A stretch of DNA of 64,000 nt, from NCBI GenBank assembly GCA_034509735.1, contig JACGWO010000008.1, positions 11,667,864 through 11,731,863 of the forward strand, written 5' to 3'. This document shows, one piece after another, positions 44,801 to 56,400 of the stretch; position 1 is the first letter of the stretch, and each line of letters opens with the position of its first letter. The stretch comes from Sesamum alatum. Its lineage: Eukaryota > Streptophyta > Magnoliopsida > Lamiales > Pedaliaceae. A program made the position numbers and the translations under genes. The notes below the pieces were generated by a model that saw only the letters and a program-made list of their open reading frames with translations, had not been told where the DNA came from and made no database searches.

Positions 44801-47800
44801 AAATGTGTGGAACACACCAACAGGTTTATCCGGCACCATGTTCTTTTTTTCGGACACGTGAATACCATATATATTTGAGCATGTGCATGACTGAAATGTG
44901 TCTGCACTGGATGATTTTGATCCACTAACATAAGGGTGGTGGCACTTTTGATCCAGAATTATTCCAAGATAGTATTTCAGTATACTAACTCTTAAAAAAT
45001 TACAATTGATGTCCAAAGTGCCCAAATTTCGCTGGAATCTCTTATGCCCAATGCACGTGACCCCCATAAATTGGGGGGTTCTGACGTTTTCGGCCAAATT
45101 AGCCTACGTGGCCTGTTAAATACGGCGGATGCTGATGTGGCATTAAACAAGTCATACTTGCCACATCAGCATATCCATCATATTTAACAGGCCACGTAGA
45201 CTAATTTGGCCGAAGACGTCAAAATTCCCCAATTTTTGGGGGTCACGTGCATTGGGCGTGAGAGATTCCGGTGAAATTAGGGCACTTTGGATAGCAATTA
45301 TAAGTTTTTCAAAGTTAGTACCTTGCAATGCTATTTACTTTGGACCAAAAGTACCACCACCCTTTATGTTAGTGGACCAAAATTGCATTTTTTCCTAATA
45401 AATATATCGATTGGTCAAAAGAACTTCATGTTATAATTAAACAAACTTAATAAATATATTTTTTCATAATTATTTTTCTATTTCAAAAATTTAGCCACAT
45501 GCTTCGAATTCGCAGATGTCGACGCCAGTTTTATCATAATACCCTTGTCCACAAATATTGCGAAACATGACATAAATCGGGAAATTCTAATCCAGACTTT
45601 ACTCGGTCAAACTTGAACTAATTATATGTCAAGTGCAGTACACTTGCCGTGTGATTAGTGCACAATTTAAAAAAAGTGACCAATCACGAGTGTACTACAC
45701 TTACTTTATAATTTGTTTGGTTCGGCCAAACCTAAATCAAACAAGAATTTTCCACGTAAATCAAAACTCAACTAACCGGTGCAAGCAACGTCAAGGACTT
45801 GATCGAGGCCGGATGCTTGACGGCAAGAGCAAGAGCCAAAATGCAGCCCAGCGAATGCGCCACAATGTGGAAAGATCTGACGTTGTAGGCTTCAAGAACA
45901 GACCTCTCAATCATCTCCAGATGCTCCCTCAACGTGTACAGCGAATCCGCAGGTTTAGGGCTCCTCCCAAACCCTAGCAGATCCACAGCAAGCAATCTGT
46001 ACTTGGATTTCGCAGACTTTGACAAGTTGGGGTACACTGTTTCTGTCCAGAATGCCGAGGATGATATGAACCCATGAATGAACAACACATCTTCTTGCAC
46101 ATTATCTGATCAGTTTCACCAAAAACGCAACAGACAATGAATCAAATTTATTTACTACAGCATTCATTACATCTTCGTGCATTGGTCAGAAAGTTAGTTG
46201 GGCAGGTATGTGAGTTAAAGGGTCTTGTTCTTTTTCGGAAAATTGCAATTTTCTTGCTCTAGGTATGGGGCACGTGGTTATGCTTTTGGTCCAATTGAAA
46301 CTTAATTTGGTTATCACGGACAGTAATTTTAAAAAATATAAATTGAGGATATTTTTCGTTGAAAATTAACTGTCAATTTGGTAAATGAGTGTCACATTTT
46401 AACCCTTTTCTTTTTTTTTCTTTTTTTTTTTTTTTTTTGGCCATTGTCGGGCAATTTCTGGCTACAAATGTTGTTAATGTGACACAATTATATATAATGT
46501 TAGTGATCAAATTTGAAGTGGACTAAAGGGGCTACAACAAAATATAATGCTAGTGATAATTTTAAAGTTGTAACTAATTAAAGGTAAAATTATATATTTA
46601 GTCCTATAACTTTAGTTTATTATCACTTTTGGTTCTGTAACTTACTGTATTTATATATTTAGTTATTTTTTTGACAAATTTAGTTCAACACATATCAAAT
46701 TTGGTCATTTAAGTTTTGATAAATTTAGTCTTGTGTTGACAAATTTGATCTTGATGAGAATGAGATTTACTTGGATGAGAATGAGATCAAAATTGCCAAG
46801 ACATGACTAAATTTATCAAAAAAAAAAAAAAAAGAAAAAGGATCAAATGTGATATGTTCAATATACTAAATTCGTAAAAAAAAATGACTAAATGTGTAAG
46901 TGAAGTAAGTTACAAAATTAAAAGTGCTAACAACCTATAGTTACAGGACCAAAAATATAATTTTTCCCTAACTAAAATATATATTAAGTAAATAAGTTTG
47001 ATCTTATCACAATATAATTAATAGTAATATAATTAATAGTGCAAAACTTATGTATAGTAATTGATATACAGTGACAACAAATTATTATTGTCATAATGTC
47101 GTCACTATATATATGTCATAATTGCTTTTAGTAACAATTTTATGCACATTTTTTTGTCACCCATCCTTAGTAATGATCATATTCACAAAATGATTATAAC
47201 TATTAAAAATTTATTAATATGACAAACCAAAAAACTAAATCACTAAATATTTATAATTAGTGGCGCTACTAAAATTCTCAGTCGATTATTTTGTTGTTAA
47301 TCTTCTCTTCTTTTGTAATGAGGTGCAAATGTCCCTGTTTTTTTTCTTACCTTTAGCACCATCAGCTTTCACAAAGAGAGTTTCTTTGCAGGAGGAAGAA
47401 GTCCAAGATGTGCAAGTCTTGCAATCGCAGTCCGACCATCTGGGAGCCGGAAACATCTGCTGCCTCCCAATCCTGCCTTGCAGCATTTCAAAGATGGTCG
47501 GATTAACAGTGAACGTCGGCCGGACCGGCCCCCCACCTCGTCGGCAGCTGATCCTCTTGGACGACTGGAGAATGCTGCATTTCGAGACCTCAGATACCAA
47601 CGACGGGCGAGCGTATAGAGTGTCGGAGATTTCCTCCATCTGCAACTTGCTGCACGTTAAACTGACGATCTTCGACTCCCCTTGCTCCGAAACCAGGATC
47701 TTCCCGCTGCTGGTGATTGCTTCCTTCCCTGATGAACAATAGCAAGGCTTCCGCTCAGCTTCCATGATAACATCCGCGACCTTGAAGGCGTAGCAGAGAA

Positions 47801-47909
47801 GGAAGTCCAGGAGGTCTAACATACTGAAAACGACGAAACTTAAGATTTCGTGCAGGAATCCGCCTGCCATTGTTAGAACTGACACAACATGTTTCTTGAC
47901 GGGCGCCAT
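41843..47909 (-). CDS. BDG: BODYGUARD-like alpha/beta-hydrolase (four exons)
   Basis: Probable extracellular/epidermal hydrolase of the BODYGUARD family, needed in Arabidopsis for cutin and cuticle formation; its substrate is unsettled. Exons on the minus strand: 47909-47351, 46105-45777, 44200-44001 and 42176-41843, with GT..AG at each border; together 1,422 nt, 473 codons plus stop, the usual family size. Residues ~12-48 form an N-terminal hydrophobic segment (signal/anchor). The family block SLTCSKLQMEEISDTLY precedes a Cys-rich WSDCDCKTCTSW. The hydrolase fold begins at VLFIHGF (~193-199). The nucleophile is Ser271 in AHSLG, the acid is Asp417 or Asp418 in HGRDDELIP, and the base is His446 in NKDHI. 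No stop or frameshift is seen, so it looks intact. All three introns contain foldback elements. A lysophospholipase-like annotation is common for homologues. Which BDG paralogue this is cannot be told. Confidence 0.9.
42697..43186. mobile_element. Foldback element in BDG intron 3, 9-bp TSD
   Basis: Arms 'ggctaattgtaattttcatcc' and '..ggacgaaaattgcaattaaccc' are inverted; the left arm carries the terminal motif twice (42700 and 42783). Flanking nonamers ttatgtata (42688-42696) and ttatatata (43187-43195) match at 8 of 9. Confidence 0.7.
43549..43879. mobile_element. Second foldback element in BDG intron 3
   Basis: Begins GGGGTTAAATGC and ends ..TATTTTACCCC, with inverted 'tagtccca' and 'cccataaaatacaatttaga' blocks. 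It is related to the 52128-52445 family. No clear TSD. Confidence 0.6.
44902..45395. mobile_element. Long near-perfect palindrome in BDG intron 2
   Basis: About 490 bp that folds almost end to end: arms share 'aacataaagggtggtgg', 'gggcactttgga', 'cccaatgcacgtgaccccc' and 'ggccacgta.(a/g)ctaatttggcc', with a centre near 45,145-45,160. No coding capacity. Confidence 0.75.
46580..46968. mobile_element. Foldback element in BDG intron 1
   Basis: Inverted arms 'ggtaaaattatatatttagtcctataact' and '..tagttacaggaccaaaaatataatttttccc'. Flanks taactaatt (46571-46579) and taactaaaa (46969-46977) match at 7 of 9, a plausible decayed TSD. Confidence 0.65.
47025..47210. repeat. 'gtgacaat' repeat fragment in BDG intron 1
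   Basis: Repeated 'agtgacaacaaattattattgtcataatgtcgtcac' and 'taacaattttatgcac' motifs resemble those at 8380-8460, 8940-9010 and 58308-58748. Probably a fragment of a non-autonomous CACTA-like element. Confidence 0.35.
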
Positions 47910-48800
47910 TTCTCAGTGATTTCAAAGAGAAAGGCCGGCCCGGAAAATCAAGAACAGCTAGCAAAACAAGATCAAATCCAGGGAGTTCTTGTTCAGGCCC
48001 CGGCTATATGTATGTATGAGAATGCCACTCACACCCCAATACAGGAACACAAAAAGAAAGAAGAAGAAGCTGGAAAATAGAGAGTTGAGGCTCTTTTTCC
48101 AGGGTTTTTAAGCAAATGGGAGGAAGGAAACAATGCAGCAATTTGAGGTAAGAGTTGGGACAAGTGTGAGAGGGGTGGGGTTGTACTTAAGATTCTGTGA
48201 AGAGAGAGAATGAAAGAGAGGAGGGAGGAAAGAAAGGGAATTTTAATGATTTTTTTTAGACAGGTATATCGGTAACAGGTGTATAAATGAATTCAGAGTA
48301 ACATTAAAATGGGGTTGCTGGACAAGGGAAAAATGGGTTGGTGGTAGTTGAACCCTCCTGCAGGACAAGTCTTGGTCAAGAATTTAGAGAAGTACTACCC
48401 CTCATGCTGCATTCTATGTGCATGCAATTTTCTTTCCTTTCCATCCTTCTCTCTTCAAAATTTATTATTTGTCCCATTTGGTTTTTGTGTGATTGTCGAA
48501 AAAGGTGATTAACGTTTCAAGTATTTGATTATGCAATTTTGATTTCAGAATTATTGGGATATGTCGTATACGAATCATATGTGATCCACACCTACATGTG
48601 TGTTTGACTGTATATATTGTAGATGGTATTAATTACTATAAAAGAATAAATTATTCAGTAAAAGTCATGGTCTATACTTTCTAGTACAGTCACATAAAGG
48701 TGATGCAAAAATTTTATTATTCATCATGATTAATCAACTTTTATCACGGATTCATAAGGTATAGCTAAAATATTTGTATGATTTAATTGTATCTACTTTT
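47910..48800. other. Upstream region of the BODYGUARD-like gene
   Basis: No gene. On the minus strand a CT-rich 5'UTR-like stretch precedes the ATG at 47909, and a weak TATA-like 'gcttaaaaacc' occurs at ~48103-48113. No better promoter element was recognised. Confidence 0.35.
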
Positions 48801-49316
48801 CGTATATTTGGGGATGGCAAAATAAGGACCTGAAATATAGGGGTGACAAAAGTACTACTCTGAAATTAATTTTTATTTATTTTTTGGCAATTACAGAACT
48901 CCGTCCAACGAATTTTTAAAAGTGACCAGAACTTGCTGATGTGGACAAATTTAGGACTTTTTAAATTGGAGAAAAAGCTGATTGGCATATTTTAAAAATA
49001 CCCCGTTATGTAAGCGCTGACATGAAAAAAATATATAAAATTTTTACATTTACATTATGTATATAATTATAAATTATAAAAATAAAATTATTATATAATA
49101 TAAATTAAAAACAAAATAAGATTAACCCCCTCCCACCCCCACCCCGTCTGGTGGTTGTCGTCGCCTCTTTCGAGGGTGCGGCGGTGGGAGGGTGGTATGG
49201 GGAGGGTTGGGGGTATTAAATTTATATATATAAATAATAATTTTATTTTTTTTATAATTTATAATTATAAAATATTAATTTTATTTTTTTTATAAATTTT
49301 ATGTATTTATATTTTT

Positions 49317-49720
49317 GGCTTAAATGCATTTTTGGTCCCATAATTTAGGTTATTTGGCGTTTTCGTCCTTTAACTTTTTAGGATAGCATTTTGGTCCTTC
49401 ATCTTTTTTATTTTTATGATTTTGGGCCTTTTTTCGTCGGAGTTCACCATTATCGTCAGAAAAATGCATGTGCCTCTCATGTGACATTTTTAAATTAGGG
49501 TTTTTGTTCCTATTGGCGCATTTCTGCAAGCATTTTTATCCTTTAACTTTTTAGGGTAGCATTTTGGTTCTGTATCTCTTTACTTTTCGCGATTCCAATT
49601 CTTTTTTTTTGCCGGAGTTCACCGGTCTCGCCGGTGGAGGTGAACTTCGGTGAACAAAAAAACTGAAATAACGAAAATTAAAAAAGATGTAGGATGAAAA
49701 TGAGACGAAAACGCTATATT
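49317..49720. repeat. Foldback-type repeat (ggcttaaatgcatttttggtccc)
   Basis: Contains 'gtcctttaactttttaggatagcattttggtcc' twice in the left half (49360 and 49535) and a weaker inverted 'aaaagatgtaggatgaaaatgagacgaaaacg' at the right. It shares text with the element in BDG intron 3 (42697-43186). Ends are uncertain. Confidence 0.45.
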
Positions 49721-49856
49721 TTTGTTTGTATCGATAATATATTAAATCAATTTTTATGTTTAATTCTAATTTATAATATATTTTAAAATTTATAAGAAAA
49801 TTTAGTATATCCACAAAAAGTTAACGTGTGCCACGATAGTTAGTATAAAATATAAA

Positions 49857-51000
49857 GGAAAACATATTTTTTTAGTCCGTTAAATATGCTCAATATTAAT
49901 TTTAGTCTGATAACTATGCCCATTTTTTTTAAGTCCAGTAACTTGCTAAATTGATGATATTTAGTCCGAATTAGGTTTTTTACTCAATTTTCTGGCAAAA
50001 TTTTAAAAATTAACGAAAAATGCACACTTGGCAAGTATTTGACACTACAAGAAAACAACTTAATAGCTGCAAATAAATTCCATGCTAAAATCAGTGTCGA
50101 GCTAATTAGCAAGCAAAATTTTTGTTGTTAATCTATACTATTATATATATATTCAATAATTCGTTACTAGATTCATTAGTTTCCTTGCTAAATGTATAAG
50201 CAAATAAATTTCTTGTATTAAATAATATAAATTAGCAATGAGAGTTTTACTTGTTAATTAGCTTGACGCTAATATATTTTTGTTGCTATGTAATGACACA
50301 TGGCCATTAATGCTGACTAGACATTATTTAAAATATTATAATTTCAAAAAATATATAAAATATCAATTAATTATAAAAATAATATTTATTAATTAATTTA
50401 AATAATTTTTTAATTAAATATATTTTATAATTATTGTTTTCTTAATTATCTTTTAATAACTTTTAAATAAATTAATTAAAATTTATTAATTTTTTTCCTG
50501 CAGGGACGGTGATGCCACCCCCGCCGCAGAAGAGAGCATGGTGCCATGCCCTCCTCAGCTCTGGGTGACAGCACCTTCGCCGCCCCCCATAAGGGGTGAC
50601 GGCATTGAGGGTGCCATCGCCCCCCTATGCGGGGCGGGGGGAAAGGGGAGGGAGGGTCTAGGGCGGGCATGGGGATGGAGGTGGGTGGGTGGTGGGTTAA
50701 CTTTTTTTTTAAAATAAAAATTTTATTTTTATAAATTATAAGTATATGTATATATATATATATATATAATATTTCAAGTCAAAATCCACCTCATTTCAAT
50801 TGCCACATAGTCTTAAAATTTTTGACAATATATCTAGTTGGCATGCCATCTAATATTTTCGGTCAAGAAAGTAAAAATCGACCATCGGAAGACTTTTTTT
50901 AATTAATTTTGCAAGTTACTAGACTTAAAAAAAAATGAGCATAGTTACCAGACTAAAATTAATATCAGGCATACTTAGTGGACTAAAAAAATAATTTTCT
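49857..51000. mobile_element. TIR element with GC-rich core, 10-bp TSD
   Basis: Inverted ends 'ggaaaacatatttttttagtcc' and '..ggactaaaaaaataattttct', with arms extending ~130 bp. Perfect 10-bp flanking repeat AAAATATAAA (49847-49856 and 51001-51010). The centre includes a GC-rich block at 50503-50697 ('gccacccccgccgc..'). Confidence 0.75.
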
Positions 51001-52127
51001 AAAATATAAACTCAAAGTTTGTTTTTGTGGTAGGTGAGAGATTAAAAAAAGTATCCAGTCATTAAAAGAACACCTAAATAAAAAAGTATTTTTTTCCATA
51101 CAAGTGTTTATGTGGCAGGAAATTTTTCAAGTATTTATGTGCTAGAAATTCAAAAAAGAAAACAACTTATTTGGCAATTGATTTTTTTTATTACAATTCC
51201 GTGTTAGCAAAAGCCCAAAAAAAAAAAAAAGGCTCTAATGTTTGCCACATTAGCAAATTCCAGTCACTTTAAAAATTCAGTGGCCGAAGTTCTGCAATTG
51301 TCCAAAAAAATTTAATTCCGAGGCAGTATTTCCCACCCCTATATTTAGAGTCCTTATTTTGCCAACCCCCTTAATATATGGGGTAGTAAATGCAATTAAG
51401 TCATATTTACCATGGTTTATATGGAAAAATCGCATTTTTAGTGCTACATTTTAGGGTCTTTTTTAAATTTTTTGTGATTTTCTCACATTGCATCCCATAA
51501 ATTACAATTTTCTCATTTTTGGTCCTAAGGTGACTTTTTCGTCTAATAATTAATGAAAAAAATCACTTGTGAAACTGTGACAGTTAATTTGTACGTATAT
51601 ATTTTTCATGGCATTACTGTAAAAGAATGGATTTTTCCCACGTTAAAAATCTTGATCAATAGACTCAATACTTTCTATCACAGTCAAATAAAGGCAATGC
51701 AAAAAACTTCAGTATTGACAATAGATAATAAACATTTGTCTTGGGTTTATAAGCTATGGCTGAAATATTTGTCATGATTTTAACTATGATAAATTAATAT
51801 TTTGACTTCGCTTGCAGAAACAATTGTTAATAATGGTTATTGTACTCGTGATTAATTATTTAGATTCAGTATGAATTTTCACTTTAAACTATAATAGTTA
51901 TAAACTTTAATAACTCACATTTTCTTTCTGGTGTGTGCACCAGAGGAAAAGAGGATCTGCATTGCTCACTGAACTGAAAGGCTACATAATTTTGAGAAAA
52001 AAAATATTTTATTTTAAGAAGAAATCTTTTTTTGGGACATGACCAAAAGGAAATAAGAGTTATAAACTCAAATAGAAAGAGGATAACTAATTAATAAATA
52101 CATTTTATGATCATCATATATGTTAGA

Positions 52128-52445
52128 GGGTAAAATGCTTTTTGATCCCGTAAAATTAGAGTATTATTTGTTTTGATACTACACTTTAGGTAGGTGGTTG
52201 TTTTAATTTCATAAAACACGTTGTTCAGTTTTTTTGATCTCAAAATGTCATGTTTTTCAGTTTTTTTTTTTGTCCCAAAATGTCATGTCTCCTGTGCAAG
52301 GCATATGACATTTTGGACCAAAAAAACTAAAAAAACGTATTTTGTGGGATGAAAACAACCACCTACTTAAGTTGTGGTACCAAAACAAATAATGTCCTAG
52401 TCTTATGAGATTTTTTTTTTAAAAAAAAAAAAAAAACATTTCCCC
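52128..52445. mobile_element. Foldback element, perfect 9-bp TSD
   Basis: Starts GGGTAAAATGC and ends ..CATTTCCCC with inverted 'aggtaggtggttgtttt..' arms. Flanked by a perfect 9-bp repeat TATGTTAGA (52119-52127 and 52446-52454). Relatives lie at 10164-10504 and 43549-43879. Confidence 0.85.
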
Positions 52446-52454
52446 TATGTTAGA

Positions 52455-53430
52455 AGAATTTTTTTTCAATTAAGGTCGTTGCTTAAATTTGAGACCGGTT
52501 GAGTTACTTGGTGCCTGTTGATAAATATCCACAAGCCCAACTAGCATTTTCTTGTTTCTTTTCTTCTATTTCCTTTATTACATGGCACATTTGATCCCCA
52601 TAAATTTCATTGGAATTTCAGTTTTAAAATCAACTGTATTTTCTATTTTATTTAATATATACATAACACATATGAATAATATCTTTTTATAGCATCATTT
52701 AAGTTTTAATTTCCCTTGAGAGATTGGAGTAACTCATATGAGTAGGTGGTGTGTCTCTCGCACGAGTGGAGGGTGCTTGTGGGGCGCCTAAGGTGGATTG
52801 TTGATGTTATCATGGGTCTTGCTTGGGTTGTTGCATTTACCTTGGATCAAGATAAAGTCGAACTTTGGTGATTTTGGATCGTAGGAAGTTCTTTGCATTT
52901 CTGTTGTTTTGGCCCTGTCTGTTAGTTTCTCTATTCCTAACTAGTCTTGCTTTCTACTTCTAATCTATTTTGTTGTTCCTTTTGCTAACTATTCATACTG
53001 TTTTTTTCTTGGTTGTGTGTATTGGCTTTTGTGGCTGCTTTCCTTGTGAGTGCAGACGGGCGGCGGCGAAGGTGTGTTCTATCTTCGGGGGTATAGTGAC
53101 TTTGTGGTAGCAATAATGATTTTATGGCAGTGTCTGATGGAGTCGAGTGTAGAATGACTAGGTTGATCTCTTATACTGATGGGGGATGAAGAGCTCGGGT
53201 TGAACCTTTCAGCGGGAGAATGGTGGGGGTGTAAAGATTATGATGGTTATCTCCTAGTAGGTCATCTATCACCCCTCAAACGTATCACTACAATGTACTA
53301 AAGGCAATGCCCCAATCAGTTATTAGACCTATACGCTGAATGGACATAAGGCTATTGGAGGAGAATAGGTTCCTATTGCGATTTAATCATGTGGTGGATC
53401 GGAACAGAGCATTAGGGGATGCCCATGGAC
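52455..53430. other. No gene; possibly LINE 5' region
   Basis: From ~52740 the sequence becomes GC-richer and could be the 5'UTR and start of ORF1 of the LINE that follows, but no frame or boundary could be defined. Confidence 0.3.
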
Positions 53431-53439
53431 TTTTGATAC

Positions 53440-56400
53440 GAACTTAGTTATCCTAGTAAGGTTAATGCTGAATTGAATCCAATATGGTGGAGCTTAACTG
53501 GTGTTCGTTTTCATGTTAATGTACATGGTTTGCCTTTACGGCTGATGACGAAGGATGTTGCTGAATCTATTGGTCACCGGCTCAGGGTTTTGGAGGATTC
53601 GGACCATGCATAATCATTTTCATCCTGGGGATCTAACGTCCGAATTAGGATTTCTATGGATATACGAGAACCTTTGAAATGGTTTATGAAAATCTGAGGG
53701 CTAGATGGCAAATTAATGGTATCTTTACGTACGAACAATTGACTTATTATTGTTATCTGTGTGGTGTATTGGGCCATATAATGCGGGATTGTGACGACGA
53801 ATGGAGGACTTGGGTGGTAATAGTGGTGATCTCCAGTACGGGCGTTGGCTACAACAGTAAGGGCAGTGCGAACTTTCTCTCTAGCGTCACCACCAGTTAC
53901 TGAACATGGGTGGCGTTGGGCATGGTAGAGGTGGGGTAAGTGGTGGGTTGGGATATCGAGGGCGTAGGGGGTAGGAATATTCGATGTCGGGACTTCATCA
54001 GAGTGTGGGAAAGGAGCTGGAATTGGACTGGGTGGTTGGCGGGAAGAGGTGATGGCCACGGGAAATCTAGGGGGCGGGGAGAGGCTCGATCTGGCAGGAA
54101 GGGGGGGAGGTGGACGTGGGAGATGGGGGGTGGGTTCCGTAGGGAGAGGTTAGTGGCATTTCAGGAACGAATATAAGGTCGCAGTCAATCTGGTTCAAAG
54201 GGAGGACACAACACCCAGAGCTCACGTCAAGCTAAATAGATACTGGTTTTTGACTTAATGAGCTTGGGCCATATAGAAAGGACACACTCACTATTGCCTC
54301 GACAGGAAGACAGAAAGTTGGACCAAGTTACACCATTAATAGCCCAACTCGGAGCCTATTTCCTATAGTCTAGCCCAACATAACACGATTTTGCGTAGCC
54401 CAACTCACCGCAGCCTACCTTACAACAACAGACATCATCCTAGTCCAACTTCACATAGCCCACCTCACAGTCCAACTCCACACATCCGACCATACAACCC
54501 AACTTCGCACAACCCAACACACAACCAGCACCCGCCTAAACATGTTCAAAGTAGCCCAGTTCAACATAAACCAATTCCCAGCCCAACTCCATCGCCCATA
54601 CCCGGCCTAGAGCACAGTGGGTCTTCAGCTTCTTATGTGCATCCGACGCCAAATCTAAAGCTTGCCTCTGTGTTCTCCATCGACAATACACTCATCGCCG
54701 ATAACAAAACTACCGCCAATAAAAAAATCGAGTGACAAATCACCCTAATCTATCAAATATGTCGTCTCCCAGCTCATTTTCATCATTCACCTCTGATCTC
54801 GAGATGGAGGCGCTGGTACCGATTCATATTGTGTTCAGGCAAGGGGGTGGCTCAAGGGAGACGAGGAAGGGGAAAGGGGTTCGGTGGTAGGGAAGGGGGA
54901 GGATGGCAGGAAAATATAAGGAAAATCCATGGGGTAATGAGTTGCATCCAAATAGAGTGTTTCTGTAACGACGGCGGTGGCAGCGCAGCCCCGCCGATCG
55001 CCTTAAGGCTTCTTGTGTAGAACTGTAAAGGAATGGGGATGGCCTCGATAGTTCGTTTACTCAGGGACCTTATCCAAGAATTTAATTCACGGGTGATTTT
55101 CTATCTAAGAGAAGTGTGGGATGAGGCACTTTCAGGTGGTTTGTGCGAAATTGGAGTTGTTTGGACTCTATGTGCATGCGCAGGGATTTTCATAGGGATT
55201 GTGGTTGTTGTGGCAGAAAGATATGGCGGCTCAGTTGCGATCGTTTTTTTCCCATCACATAGGTGTAGATATCTGTGCCCGGGATAGTGTAGCAAATTGG
55301 CGATTCACTGGGTTGTATGGAGCGGCCGAGGTAATGCAGAGGAAAGGGGTGTGGGATACATTGGTTACATTGAGTCGGCAGTCGGATATTCCATGGATAG
55401 TCGCTGGAGATTTCAATGAGATCTTATGTCAACAAGAGACAATGGGTGTGCCAAGGGCCTCTTGGCAGATAACAGATTTTAGGAGAGCTCTTGCAAATAA
55501 TGATTTATGCGATGTAGGCTTTTAAGGTCCGATGTTCAAATGGAGTAGTCGTCGACGAGAACCCCATACAGTATGTTCCAGACATGACCGTGCTTGTGTT
55601 AATCCAACTTGGATGTGTAAATTTCCCCTATACAAAGGTAACTCGTAAGCATTTTTTTGCAGTGGGACCATGCGGTACTGATGATAGAATGTGGAAATCA
55701 ATTCCCCGAAAATACTGGAATGAATAGGGATACGGGACCACGTGGAAGGCCATTTCGGTGAAAAAACAAATGATTATAGTCTAAACATTGCCAAACAGTG
55801 GTGGAAGAGGCTTGGCAGGCTAATGGACAGGCAGATCCTAATCTGTCACCGTGGGAAAAAAAATTAAAGCTTGTCGGTTTCATTTGCTACAGTAGAACAG
55901 GGAAGAGTTCGAGGCCCAGGCGGGAACATAAGAGATTTGGAGCAGAGGTACTCACAGTTGTAGAGTTAGGTTAGAGATGAGATAGTACATCATGAATTCA
56001 TGGATATTAGAGAAAGAGAAGCTTATGGCCCTATAGACACAGTATATGGCTAAATGGCAACAACGAGGTAAAGTTCACTGGCTGAGGAGGGGTGGAAGTA
56101 CGAAATATTTCCATTCTCAAGCTTCAATTCAACGAAGATATAACACCATTCGGGGATTGAGGGATGATGCGGGGGTATGGAAGGAGAAGGAAGCCGATAT
56201 GCAGGAGCTATTGATACAGTATTTCTGATCCATCTTTTCGTCCATCTAGCCCTCGGATATCGTGATAGATGAAGTGTGCATTGTCATTGAGTAACCCCAA
56301 AAGTGAACACATCTCTAGCTGAACCATTTAGAGCAGTCGAAGTGAAGAAAGCTACGTTCGTCATGTACCCTCTCAAATCTCTCGGCCCGGATGGTATGCA

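Larger units (their letters stand above)
48810..51370. mobile_element. 2.6-kb TIR element with nested elements
   Basis: The left arm (48810-~49010) and right arm (~51170-51370) are inverted copies: 'gggatggcaaaataaggacc' and its complement 'ggagtccttattttgccaacccc' (shorter match), then 'gcaattacagaactccg' and 'gtgaccagaacttgctgatgtgg' blocks. Inside are a G/C-rich island (49128-49215), a foldback (49317-49720) and a complete element at 49857-51000. No transposase. TSD not evident. Confidence 0.65.

Noticed and set aside
47260..47742. 160-codon plus-strand frame over the first BODYGUARD exon
   Set aside because: Antisense to a clear exon; no family similarity.
49820..49845. Helitron 3' end (gtgccacgatagttagt)
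   Set aside because: Similar to text at ~6600, but lacks a CTAG-T end and a preceding hairpin.
50043..50300. CACTACAAGAAAAC at 50043 as the start of a CACTA element
   Set aside because: No matching TAGTG end or 3-bp duplication was found; the motif lies inside the 49857-51000 TIR element.
53574..54059. 161-codon minus-strand frame in LINE 2
   Set aside because: Antisense to LINE ORF1, which has the CCHC knuckle; the Pro/His-rich composition is a mirror artefact.
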